Shown: piece after piece, positions 7,167 through 13,532 of the stretch
How positions within the stretch are numbered: the stretch's first letter is position 1
How the letters are laid out: each line of letters starts with the position of its first letter
Assembly (NCBI GenBank): GCA_017882945.1
Contig: JADGON010000267.1
Coordinates: 1-13,532 of the forward strand
DNA length: 13,532 nt
DNA from: Acidimicrobiia bacterium
GTDB taxonomy: Bacteria; Actinomycetota; Acidimicrobiia; IMCC26256; JAENVU01
Direction: 5' to 3'
Notes under the pieces: model-generated
Seen by the model: only the letters and a program-made list of their open reading frames with translations
The model's database searches: none
What the model was told of the DNA's origin: nothing
Position numbers and translations under genes: made by a program

Positions 7167-7204
7167 GCGTGCGGGCGCGCCGAAGTCGGCTCCGCGCCGC
7201 ACGC
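7167..7204 (-). terminator. Strong GC-rich hairpin after the HNH gene, possible terminator
   Basis: GCGTGCGG (7167-7174) pairs with CCGCACGC (7197-7204), with further pairing inside including a GCCG/CGGC stem around ACTT. No U-tract follows on the minus strand, so it is not a classical intrinsic terminator. U-poor hairpins are commonly proposed as terminators in high-GC Actinomycetota. Its place, 69 nt after the HNH stop and just before the mraZ operator, fits insulation of the mraZ promoter from readthrough. Confidence 0.45.
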
Positions 7205-7272
7205 GTCAGGGCCTTACGCGGGAGCGGAGGAGGGAGCGGGCACGAAGTGCGGACGCTCGGAGTGACCCAGAA

Positions 7273-7782
7273 TTACGCGGGGACGGATTCCAGGGCGGGG
7301 AGGTAAGGCTCCCACGCCGGGTCGATCGATCCCGCGGTCGCGATGACCCAGAGGGTTGCGTGCGGTGCGACGGGGCGCCGATGGAGCCGCAGGTCCGTCT
7401 CGTCCAGGAGGCGGTTCTCCTTGCGGGCGTTGCAGGGGCGACAGGACGCCACCACGTTCTCCCAGCTGTGCTCTCCCCCGCGCGAACGCGGGACCACGTG
7501 GTCGATGTTCTCGGCGGGCCGGCTGCAGTACTGGCAGCGCTGGCCGTCACGGGCGAACACCGCCCGACGGGAGAGAGGGACTCGGGACCGGTACGGCACC
7601 CGCACGAAGTGGGTCAGCCGGATGACGGTCGGGACGGGAACGCGCAGGCGCTCGGAGTGCATCTCGGCGTCATCGCGCGACACGATGACGGCCTTCTCCT
7701 TGAGGACCAGCACCACCGCCCTTCGAACCGAGACGACGCACAACGGCTCGAAGCTGGCATTGAGCATCAGTGCTCTTCCCAA
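7273..7782 (-). CDS. HNH endonuclease family protein
   Basis: The 169-residue product starts MGRALMLNASFEPLCVVS, the characteristic N-terminal block of a widespread actinobacterial and cyanobacterial HNH family (LNASFEPL...RRAVVLVLKEKA). It has a zinc-binding CQYC pair (C83, C86), the HNH core IDHVVPRSRGGEHSWENV (93-110), and a second CRPC pair (C114, C117) followed by NARKENR. By family the fold is a metal-dependent nuclease; the cellular target is unknown. The start is TTG at 7782, chosen because AGGAGG (7797-7792) lies 9 nt upstream; the in-frame ATG at 7767 would give 164 residues but lacks a spaced site. The frame remains open far upstream, but that part is antisense to moxR and is not coding. 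It is a stand-alone gene with no obvious restriction-modification partner nearby. Confidence 0.88.
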   Translation of the reverse strand: MGRALMLNASFEPLCVVSVRRAVVLVLKEKAVIVSRDDAEMHSERLRVPVPTVIRLTHFVRVPYRSRVPLSRRAVFARDGQRCQYCSRPAENIDHVVPRSRGGEHSWENVVASCRPCNARKENRLLDETDLRLHRRPVAPHATLWVIATAGSIDPAWEPYLPALESVPA

Positions 7783-7791
7783 GCCTCGAGA

Positions 7792-7820
7792 CCTCCTCCA
7801 ATCGTCCCGGGGAGATTGTA
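7792..7820 (-). promoter_or_regulatory. HNH gene -10 box and ribosome binding site
   Basis: TACAAT on the minus strand (7820-7815) is a near-consensus -10 element, placing a start near 7808 with a leader of about 25 nt. AGGAGG at 7797-7792 follows, 9 nt before the TTG start. I see no good -35 hexamer at 16-18 nt spacing. Confidence 0.5.
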
Positions 7821-7883
7821 TGCAACGACGACCGATGGCGGCCGGGTTGGACACGCTCCGACGCATCGCTTCGGCGGGTCCCG

Positions 7884-8150
7884 CTACGAGCGGCGCTCCT
7901 GCTTGCACCAGCGGAGGTAGACGACGAGGTCCTCCGGGTCGGGCTCGCCGCCGGTGCCGTACTGGGTGTCCAGCCGGAACCGCACGTACTCGGGGTCCGG
8001 CAGCGGGAGGAACGGAGCTTGCCGCCACCAGCCCGGACGGGCGAGCCGGCCCGCCTGGCCCACCGCCGTCGGCCAGAGCCCCGGCTCGCGAGCGAGCGCG
8101 CCGGCGGCCTTGACCCAGAATCCCGCGCCCACTCGCTGCCGTATCACCAT
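7884..8150 (-). CDS. Small Trp/Pro-rich protein of unknown function
   Basis: I cannot assign a function. The 88-residue product has a clear protein-like core: FWVKAAGALAREPGLWPTAV (11-30), GRLARPGWWRQAPFLPLPDP (34-53) and EYVRFRLDTQYG (54-65), then an acidic stretch and VVYLRWCKQE near the end. I see no signal peptide, membrane helix or metal motif. The pattern of paired Trp and Pro residues looks like a conserved actinobacterial hypothetical family that I recall only loosely. The ATG at 8150 is chosen because the protein-like region begins right after it; a GTG at 8204 would add 18 poorly convincing residues. No ribosome site precedes the ATG, but a TATCGT box ends 7 nt before it, so the message may be leaderless. 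It lies 101 nt before the HNH gene on the same strand. Confidence 0.7.
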   Translation of the reverse strand: MVIRQRVGAGFWVKAAGALAREPGLWPTAVGQAGRLARPGWWRQAPFLPLPDPEYVRFRLDTQYGTGGEPDPEDLVVYLRWCKQERRS

Positions 8151-8157
8151 CGGTGTG

Positions 8158-8163
8158 ACGATA
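8158..8163 (-). promoter_or_regulatory. Possible -10 box for leaderless transcription of the small protein gene
   Basis: TATCGT (minus strand, 8163-8158) fits TANNNT and ends 7 nt before the ATG at 8150, the spacing expected when transcription starts at the first base of the start codon. There is no ribosome site and no good -35, so this is a suggestion only. Confidence 0.35.
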
Positions 8164-8199
8164 CCGGGAGCTCGCGGACTTGCATCGGGGGTGATCCCG

Positions 8200-8205
8200 T
8201 ACACT
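8200..8205 (+). promoter_or_regulatory. Likely -10 box of the moxR operon
   Basis: TACACT fits the TANNNT pattern and lies 45 nt before the moxR GTG, giving a start near 8212 and a leader of about 40 nt. The -35 region holds only a poor match (CTTGCA-like, about 8179-8184). An inverted repeat, GGCTCG (8209-8214) with CGAGCC (8222-8227) around 7 nt, sits on the predicted start site and could be an operator. Confidence 0.5.
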
Positions 8206-8250
8206 CACGGCTCGTCCGCCGCGAGCCCGATCACGGGGGAAGGGGCACGG

Positions 8251-9270
8251 GTGGCACAACCCGAACCGAGCCGGCCGACGGCGAGCCTGCTCGAGCCGAC
8301 GAGGGAAGCCACGGTCCTCGACACGCGGGTCGAGCCGTTGTTCCGAGCGCTCGTCGACAACGTCGAGCGCGTCATCCAGGGCAAGCGCGAGGCGGTGCAC
8401 CTCGCCCTCGTCTGCCTGCTCGCCTCGGGCCACCTCCTGATCGAGGATGTCCCCGGCGTCGGCAAGACGTCGCTCGCCAAGGCGATCGCCCGATCGATCG
8501 GGGGGACGTGGCACCGGGTGCAGTTCACCCCGGACCTCCTCCCTTCCGACGTCACCGGTGTCTCGGTGTGGAACCGGCTCACCGGCGAGTTCGAGTTCCG
8601 GCCCGGCGGGGTGTTCGCCAACGTGGTCCTCGCCGACGAGATCAACCGAGCGTCGCCCAAGACCCAGTCCGCGCTGCTCGAGGCGATGGAAGAGCGCCAG
8701 GTCTCGGTCGACGGCGTGACGTATCCCCTCGAGGCACCGTTCATGGTCATCGCGACCCAGAACCCGATCGAGCTCGAAGGCACGTACCCGTTGCCCGAAG
8801 CCCAGCTCGACCGGTTCCTCATGCGCATCGAGATGGGCTATCCGGACCGCGCCTCGGAGGTGGCGATCCTGGAGTCCCAGACCAGCCACCTCGCGGTCGA
8901 AGAGCTCACACCCGTCGTGAGCGCGGACGAGGTGACCGCGGTGGCTGACGCCATCGTCACGGTCCATGTCGCACCCGCGTTGCGCAACTACATCGTCGAT
9001 CTCGCCGATGCGACGCGTCGCCATCACGATCTCGCGCTCGGCGCCAGCCCCCGCGGGGCGCTGGCCCTGCAGCGCGCGGCGCGAGCGCTGGCTGCGAGCG
9101 TGGGCCGCGACTACGTGATGCCCGACGACGTGAAGCGGGTGGCGTCGGTGGTCCTCGAGCACCGGCTGCTGCTCACGCCCGATGCCGAGCTGCGCGGACT
9201 CACCCCCGCCGACGTCCTCGGCGATGTCCTCGCATCGGTGGCGGTGCCCGGGGCGACAGGACTCCAGTAG
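8251..9270 (+). CDS. MoxR-family AAA+ ATPase
   Basis: MoxR proteins are AAA+ ATPases thought to act as chaperones in assembly of partner complexes, usually encoded with DUF58 and VWA or transglutaminase proteins. The 339-residue product has Walker A GVGKTS (69-74), Walker B VVLADEIN (125-132) with the family-typical RASPKTQSALLEAMEE after it, sensor 1 ATQNP (168-172), EGTYPLPEAQLDRFL (176-190) and a C-terminal lid with SPRGALALQRAARALAA. The GTG at 8251 follows a purine-rich GGGGGAAGGGG ribosome site at 8235-8245. The frame is open upstream to 7954, but that part overlaps the divergent gene. It is the first gene of the operon; DUF58 begins 2 nt after its stop. Confidence 0.95.
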   Translation: MAQPEPSRPTASLLEPTREATVLDTRVEPLFRALVDNVERVIQGKREAVHLALVCLLASGHLLIEDVPGVGKTSLAKAIARSIGGTWHRVQFTPDLLPSDVTGVSVWNRLTGEFEFRPGGVFANVVLADEINRASPKTQSALLEAMEERQVSVDGVTYPLEAPFMVIATQNPIELEGTYPLPEAQLDRFLMRIEMGYPDRASEVAILESQTSHLAVEELTPVVSADEVTAVADAIVTVHVAPALRNYIVDLADATRRHHDLALGASPRGALALQRAARALAASVGRDYVMPDDVKRVASVVLEHRLLLTPDAELRGLTPADVLGDVLASVAVPGATGLQ

Positions 9271-9272
9271 CG

Positions 9273-10499
9273 ATGCCTGCGGGCGCCGCGCTGACCCGGC
9301 GGGGTTGGACGCTCAGCGGCGCCGCGTCGGGCCTGCTCGTGGCCGGGCGGCTCCTCGGGGCGGTCGAGCTCACGATCCTCGGAGTGGTCACGCTCAGCCT
9401 GCTCGGCCTCGCGTGGCTCTGGGTGCGGAGCCGCAAGCGAGTCGTGCGCGTGCAACGCACCGTGCGGCCGACCCGCGTGCACGTCGGTGGAGACGCTCGG
9501 GTGGACCTCGAGATCGACGATCCCGTGTCCGTCGACTCGCCCCAGCTCCTCTTGACCGACGTGTTCGACGGAGGCCGTCGCGCCGCGCGCTTTCTCGTTC
9601 CCGCGCTGCGGCGCGGCCAGCGCGCGCGTGCGGCATATCGGGTGCCGACCAGCCAGCGCGGGCGCTACACGCTCGGGCCGATCACCCTGACGGTCACCGA
9701 CCCGTTCGGGCTCGCGCGTCGAAGCTGGACCGCCGGGGCCGCGGACGAGATCACCATCTGCCCGCGGGTGCACGAGCTCCGGCCACCGCTCGGTGCACCC
9801 GGCCGTCTGCGCAGCGCGTCGCCGTTCGCGGTGCGTTTCCACGCGCCGGCAGTGGACGGCGACGAGTTCCTCACGTTGCGCGAGTACGAGGTCGGCGATG
9901 ACCTGCGTCGCATCCATTGGCGTTCGACCGCCCGGACCGGCGAGCTCGTCGTTCGCGAAGACGAAGCCCAGTGGCAGCCGCGAGCAGTGGTGCTGCTCGA
10001 CGTGCGCCCGGGCGCGCACGACGAAGCGTCCTTCGAAGCCGCGGTCGAGGCAGCAGCTTCGGTCGTCGCGCGGCTCGTCCGCAGCGTTCTGCCGGTCGAG
10101 GTCATCACGACCGACGGGCGCACGCTCGGCGCGACGGGTACCGGCCGGCGTCACGGCATCGGGGTCGAGGCTCTGATCATGGACGAGCTCGCGGTGGTGC
10201 AGCCCGGTGGGCCCGACAACCTCGCGGCAGTCGCCCGGCCGCTGCGCGCGGCAACGCGGCGCGGCCTGCTCGTCGCGGTCATGGGCACGCTCACCAAGCC
10301 GCAGCTCGACACGATCGCCGCGTTGGGCTCCCCCACCGCGCCGCTCGTGCTCGTCACCACCGGCACCGAGGCGGGCGGGCCCGCGCACGCCTCGGCCGGG
10401 GTCGTGACCGTCGACGGCACCGCGGGCGCCTTCGCCGCAGCATGGGATACCGCGATGCTCCGGCGGGCGCGCTCCTCCGGCCGGTCGGTGCGACGGTGA
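9273..10499 (+). CDS. DUF58 domain membrane-anchored protein
   Basis: The 408-residue protein has two predicted membrane helices at its N-terminus (about 13-29 and 32-51), a beta-rich region, and the DUF58 hallmark EFLTLREYEVGDD followed by LRRIHWRSTARTGELVVRED (about 198-230). DUF58 proteins are found with MoxR and often have a von Willebrand A-like C-terminal fold; VVLLDVRPG (239-247) fits the start of such a domain, although a full MIDAS motif is not evident. The function is unknown: a proposed partner or substrate of MoxR in envelope processes. The ATG at 9273 lies 2 nt after the moxR stop, and its TGA overlaps the GTG of the next gene (GTGA), so the three genes are translationally coupled. 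Confidence 0.93.
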   Translation: MPAGAALTRRGWTLSGAASGLLVAGRLLGAVELTILGVVTLSLLGLAWLWVRSRKRVVRVQRTVRPTRVHVGGDARVDLEIDDPVSVDSPQLLLTDVFDGGRRAARFLVPALRRGQRARAAYRVPTSQRGRYTLGPITLTVTDPFGLARRSWTAGAADEITICPRVHELRPPLGAPGRLRSASPFAVRFHAPAVDGDEFLTLREYEVGDDLRRIHWRSTARTGELVVREDEAQWQPRAVVLLDVRPGAHDEASFEAAVEAAASVVARLVRSVLPVEVITTDGRTLGATGTGRRHGIGVEALIMDELAVVQPGGPDNLAAVARPLRAATRRGLLVAVMGTLTKPQLDTIAALGSPTAPLVLVTTGTEAGGPAHASAGVVTVDGTAGAFAAAWDTAMLRRARSSGRSVRR

Positions 10500-12715
10500 C
10501 GGTGACGGTGAGCCGGTCCGCCCTCTACGCGGCGTGCGCGCTCGCCGCCCTCACGGTCGCGGCCGCGCTGGGGCTCGGACGCGTCTTCGCCGACGGCTCC
10601 TTCGCGCTGCCGATCATCGGGGCCGCGCTCCTCCCCCACGCGGTCGGTGCGTTCGCGCGCGGTCGCCGCTGGCACGGTGGGGTGCTCACCGTCGTGACGA
10701 TCGTGGTCGTCCTCGTCTACACCGCGCTCGTCATCGCCCCGTCGAGCACGACGTACGGCATCCCCGGATCCGGCACCATCGAGGCGCTCGCGCACCGCCT
10801 GGCCGACGGCTGGCATGTGTTCCGGACCGGCCGCGCACCGGTTCCCGTCACCGACGGCGTGCTGCTGCTCTGCATGGTGCTCACCGCTTCGGTAGCCGCG
10901 ATCGCGGACGCGCTCGCGTTTCGATCGGAAGCAACGCTCGCCGCGATCGTGCCGTCACTCCTGCTCTTCGTCTTCGCATCCACGCTCGGAACCACCGAGC
11001 TGCGCACCGTGACCACCATCGGCTACTCGCTCGTCGCCCTGGTGTTCCTGATGCTCCAGCACCAGGCCCTGCTCGAAGGTCACCGATCGTGGTGCAGCGG
11101 CCGGCGGCTCGGATCGCAGGCCACGCTCGTGAACGCGGCGGCACTCGTCGGCGGGATCGCGCTCCTCGCGGGCCTCGTCATCGCGCCCGCGCTCCCGGGC
11201 GTGGATGACGGACCGCTCATCGACTACCGGAGCATCGGCGGGTCCAGCTCGAGCGGGCCGAGCAGCTTTCGCACGTTGAGCCCACTCGTGGACCTGCGAG
11301 CCCGGCTCACCGACCAACCCGACGTCGAGCTCTTCCGGGTGACCGCACCCACCCGGCTCTACTGGCGCATCGCCGCGCTCGACCGGTTCGACGGGACCGT
11401 GTGGGGCATCCAGAGCCAGGCCCAGGACGTGAGCACTGCCCTGGGCCGGCAGCGCCCGCCCGGGACGGTGCGCCAGCGCTTCACCATCACCGGCCTCCAG
11501 GACCGCTTCCTCCCCGCGGCGTACGAGCCGCGCGCCACCGACCTCCAGGACGCCCGTGTCGTTCCCGAGTCGGGCACCCTGCTCTCACCCGCGCAGTCGA
11601 TCACCGGGCTCACGTACCGCATCGACTCCCGCGTCGCCGCTCCGCCGACCCCGGCACTGATCGCCGCCACCGCTGCCCGCATCCCCGAGCGGCTGCGGTC
11701 TTCGCTCCAGCTGCCCGACTCGTTCCCCGCCTCCGTGCGGGCCCGGGCAACCCGGATCGTGGCCGGGACCGACAACCCCTACGAGAAGGCGAAGCTGCTC
11801 CAGGACTTCTTCCTCGACGGCACCTTCACCTACGACCTCAACGGGCCGTCGGGGAGCGGCTCGGACGCGATCACCGACTTCCTCCGGTCGCGGCGCGGGT
11901 TCTGCGAGCAGTTCGCCGGCGCGTTCGCGGCGATGGCCCGGTCGGTCGGCCTCCCGACGCGGGTGGCGGTGGGATTCGCCCCCGGGACATACGACGCGAC
12001 GCAGGGTGAGTTCTCGGTGCGGGCCCGCGACGCGCACGCCTGGCCCGAGGTCTGGCTCGCCGGCATGGGCTGGACCCGGTTCGAGCCCACCCCCGCGGGC
12101 GCCGCGCCCGGCCAAGCCGACGCGACCGTCGGTCAGCCGGCGAACGCGAACGCGTCGCCCGTCACGACCGCGACGACGGCGCCGACATCAGCCACGACGC
12201 TCGCGAACCCGCGCACGAACCCGGTGCCGCGCGGTGCGTCGGAGGTGCAAGCGGGCTCACCGGCTCGCGCGAGCGGTGGGAGCTCGAACCGCCACTGGGT
12301 GATCCTCGCGGTGGTCGCCGTGCTCGCAATCCTCGCGGCGATCGGTTGGCTGGTCGCGCGGCTCGCGCGCAAGGTGCGGCGCCGCACGCGTCGGAGACGC
12401 ACCACGATCCCCGCGCATTCGGTTGCCGGCGCCTGGCAGGACGCGCTCGAGCGCCTCACCGACGCGGGCCTGCCCCCGTCGGAGACGCTCACTCCTCACG
12501 AGCAGGCGCTGGGCTACGCGTCGCGCGGCGCACCACCCGACGCGACCGACCCGTTGGAGGACCTCGCGGATCTCTACGCGCTCGCAGGATGGTCACTGCG
12601 CGAGCCGACGGAAGAGGACGTCGAACGTGCGTGGTCCGACGCCGACTCGGTCCGTGCCGCGCTGGCCGAGGGAGCCAGCGGTCGCGAGCGGGTCCGCCGC
12701 GCGCTACGACTCTGA
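10496..12715 (+). CDS. TgpA-like membrane transglutaminase-like protein (DUF3488 / transglutaminase core / DUF4129)
   Basis: The 739-residue protein starts with about six or seven membrane helices (roughly 9-28, 36-52, 62-81, 121-141, 148-163, 172-188, 211-231), the DUF3488-type part. An extracytoplasmic region follows with a transglutaminase-like core: RRGFCEQFAGAFAAMARSVG with the nucleophile C470, RDAHAWPEVW with H514, and GWTRFEPTP with E530 at the third catalytic position. A Thr/Pro/Ala-rich linker (about 540-598), one more helix (about 601-621), a basic patch and a DUF4129-like cytoplasmic end complete it. Pseudomonas TgpA is the named relative; the substrate in this group is not known. 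The GTG at 10496 overlaps the DUF58 stop; two further in-frame GTGs (10502, 10508) are possible starts and no strong ribosome site distinguishes them. It ends 12 nt inside the convergent merR-like gene. Confidence 0.92.
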   Translation: MTVTVSRSALYAACALAALTVAAALGLGRVFADGSFALPIIGAALLPHAVGAFARGRRWHGGVLTVVTIVVVLVYTALVIAPSSTTYGIPGSGTIEALAHRLADGWHVFRTGRAPVPVTDGVLLLCMVLTASVAAIADALAFRSEATLAAIVPSLLLFVFASTLGTTELRTVTTIGYSLVALVFLMLQHQALLEGHRSWCSGRRLGSQATLVNAAALVGGIALLAGLVIAPALPGVDDGPLIDYRSIGGSSSSGPSSFRTLSPLVDLRARLTDQPDVELFRVTAPTRLYWRIAALDRFDGTVWGIQSQAQDVSTALGRQRPPGTVRQRFTITGLQDRFLPAAYEPRATDLQDARVVPESGTLLSPAQSITGLTYRIDSRVAAPPTPALIAATAARIPERLRSSLQLPDSFPASVRARATRIVAGTDNPYEKAKLLQDFFLDGTFTYDLNGPSGSGSDAITDFLRSRRGFCEQFAGAFAAMARSVGLPTRVAVGFAPGTYDATQGEFSVRARDAHAWPEVWLAGMGWTRFEPTPAGAAPGQADATVGQPANANASPVTTATTAPTSATTLANPRTNPVPRGASEVQAGSPARASGGSSNRHWVILAVVAVLAILAAIGWLVARLARKVRRRTRRRRTTIPAHSVAGAWQDALERLTDAGLPPSETLTPHEQALGYASRGAPPDATDPLEDLADLYALAGWSLREPTEEDVERAWSDADSVRAALAEGASGRERVRRALRL

Positions 12716-13126
12716 GGACGCGCGGAGCCGGTCGACGAACTGCTGGCGTTCCGCGTCGAAGGATCGCACCTCGGCATCCACCTCGTCCGCGTACGCGTCG
12801 ACCGCGACGAACAGCGCCATCTGGCCCCGGCGCAGCGCATCGAGGATCTGACCGTCGTCGCGACACGCCCACACCCGATCGCCATCGGTGACGAGGCGCA
12901 GACCCGCGATGTCCTCGCCCGAGGCCACGAGGTAGCGCACCGCCTGGCGCACGCGACCGAGCGCGAGGCCGGCTTCGAGCAACGACGCGACGACTCTGAG
13001 TGCGACCAGGTCGCGGAACGTGTACTCCGAGTCGAGCGGCGTGACGAGCCCGATGCGCTCCCAGTACGCCAGCTGTGCTGCGGAGCAGCCGGTCAGCCGG
13101 GCCGCCTGCAGCACGGAGTACGCCAA
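12704..13126 (-). CDS. MerR-like DNA-binding regulator
   Basis: The product (140 residues from a TTG at 13126) has a MerR-type winged helix: SVLQAARLTGCSAAQLAYWE (4-23) is the helix-turn-helix with the family's YWER-GLV pattern, and YTFRDLVALRVVASLLEAGL (35-54) continues with the usual second helix and ALGRVRQAV. The C-terminal half has no metal-binding cysteines typical of MerR or CueR; it contains LRRGQMALFVAVD (about 101-113) and a final helix. The effector is unknown. The start is uncertain: TTG at 13126 preserves the whole HTH, while a GTG at 13114 would cut its first strand or helix; neither has a good ribosome site. It lies 11 nt after DUF3040 on the same strand, so it is likely co-transcribed. 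Its last 12 nt overlap the end of the tgpA-like gene on the other strand. Confidence 0.82.
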   Translation of the reverse strand: MAYSVLQAARLTGCSAAQLAYWERIGLVTPLDSEYTFRDLVALRVVASLLEAGLALGRVRQAVRYLVASGEDIAGLRLVTDGDRVWACRDDGQILDALRRGQMALFVAVDAYADEVDAEVRSFDAERQQFVDRLRASSES

Positions 13127-13137
13127 CGCCGCGGCCG

Positions 13138-13518
13138 TCAGCTGTTCTCGTCGCGGTGCCAGCGCTCGCGCCAGCGGCGCGAGGTGCTGCCGAGCATCCC
13201 GCCGAGCGAGCCGCCGCGCAACGAACCAGTCAGGTTCTGCATTCCGGCCTTGCCGAGCTTGCGGACGTTGCGCTCGATCACGAGCAGGCACGCCAGCATC
13301 ACGAGGAAGCCGACGACGCCGAGCACAAGGACCTGGGTGAAGGTGAAGAGCAGGAGGACCAAGCCGGCGATGAACCCCACCACCGCCCACTTGATGGCGC
13401 GGGCAGCGTGTCGGTACAGCGTCGTTTCCGAGACCTGCTGCACGAGACCAGGATCGGTCGCGGTCAGGTTGGCCTCGATCTCTTGGAGGATCCGCTGCTC
13501 TTCCTCGGAAAGCGGCAT
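13138..13518 (-). CDS. DUF3040 small membrane protein
   Basis: The product of 126 residues begins MPLSEEEQRILQEIEANLTA, the recognisable DUF3040 N-terminus found in Actinomycetota, followed by DPGLVQQV, two adjacent membrane helices (about 44-60 and 63-81) and a basic, Gly/Arg/Trp-rich tail ending GSTSRRWRERWHRDENS. The function is unknown; DUF3040 genes often lie near mraZ and dcw genes in this phylum, as here. The ATG at 13518 gives the standard start; a GTG one codon earlier is also possible. Only 14 nt upstream are visible, so promoter and upstream partners cannot be judged. Confidence 0.9.
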   Translation of the reverse strand: MPLSEEEQRILQEIEANLTATDPGLVQQVSETTLYRHAARAIKWAVVGFIAGLVLLLFTFTQVLVLGVVGFLVMLACLLVIERNVRKLGKAGMQNLTGSLRGGSLGGMLGSTSRRWRERWHRDENS

Positions 13519-13532
13519 CACCCAATCTTCGC

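Noticed and set aside
7783..9162. Upstream extension of the HNH frame to 629 codons
   Set aside because: The extra part is antisense to moxR and the small Trp/Pro gene and has shadow-like composition; a strong ribosome site supports the TTG at 7782.
9111..10388. A 425-codon minus-strand frame opposite DUF58
   Set aside because: Composition is typical of an antisense shadow and the plus strand carries the intact DUF58 signature.
13127..13525. A single 273-codon frame joining the merR-like gene to sequence opposite-frame to DUF3040
   Set aside because: The upstream 133 codons overlap the real DUF3040 frame, which has clear family sequence and membrane helices; only the part from about 13126 looks like protein.
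1..13532. Search by eye for tRNA, rRNA, CRISPR arrays, insertion sequences, phage genes or attachment sites
   Set aside because: Coding density is high with syntenic housekeeping genes; no spaced repeat array, transposase motif, terminal repeats or tRNA-like cloverleaf was seen in the short gaps. A tRNA or covariance-model scan was not run.

Overview
This window is a high-GC bacterial chromosome segment. It carries the front part of a division and cell-wall (dcw) cluster on the minus strand, next to a plus-strand MoxR/DUF58/transglutaminase operon. The gene order mraZ, rsmH, ftsL-like, ftsI, murE, murF, together with a DUF3040 protein, an actinobacterial-style HNH protein, frequent GTG/TTG starts and TANNNT-type -10 boxes, points to Actinomycetota. 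A deep lineage such as Acidimicrobiia is my guess and cannot be proven from the sequence alone.

Layout. Positions 1-7024 (minus strand, read right to left) hold mraZ, a 257-nt gap with unusual base-pairing potential, rsmH, an ftsL/divIC-like gene, ftsI, murE and murF. murF is cut by the left edge. The genes from rsmH to murF overlap or lie within 13 nt of each other, so they are almost certainly one operon. Upstream of mraZ (7025-7150) there is a clear -35/-10 promoter. Three 10-nt-phased GTGG(C/G) repeats abut its -35 box and look like the operator for MraZ autoregulation. Positions 7273-7782 encode an HNH nuclease-family protein and 7884-8150 a small Trp/Pro-rich protein of unknown function, both on the minus strand. 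A divergent intergenic region (8151-8250) precedes the plus-strand operon moxR (8251), DUF58 (9273) and tgpA-like transglutaminase (10496), which are tightly coupled. tgpA runs 12 nt tail-to-tail into a convergent MerR-like regulator gene. That gene follows a DUF3040 membrane-protein gene at the right edge.

How the genes work together. MraZ is the regulator of the cluster and RsmH methylates 16S rRNA. The FtsL-like protein and FtsI belong to the septal synthesis complex. MurE adds meso-diaminopimelate (DNPR motif) and MurF adds D-Ala-D-Ala to the peptidoglycan precursor. The MoxR/DUF58/TgpA set is a recurrent but poorly understood module: a AAA+ chaperone, a membrane-anchored DUF58 protein and a membrane transglutaminase-like protein. 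Its place beside the dcw cluster suggests a cell-envelope role.

I found no mobile element, CRISPR array, tRNA, rRNA or phage gene. The most unusual non-coding signal is a 26-nt, 24-match inverted repeat between mraZ and rsmH. One arm also forms part of a second, mutually exclusive hairpin. The most unusual protein feature is a roughly 145-residue Lys/Arg/Ala/Pro-rich N-terminal tail on FtsI.
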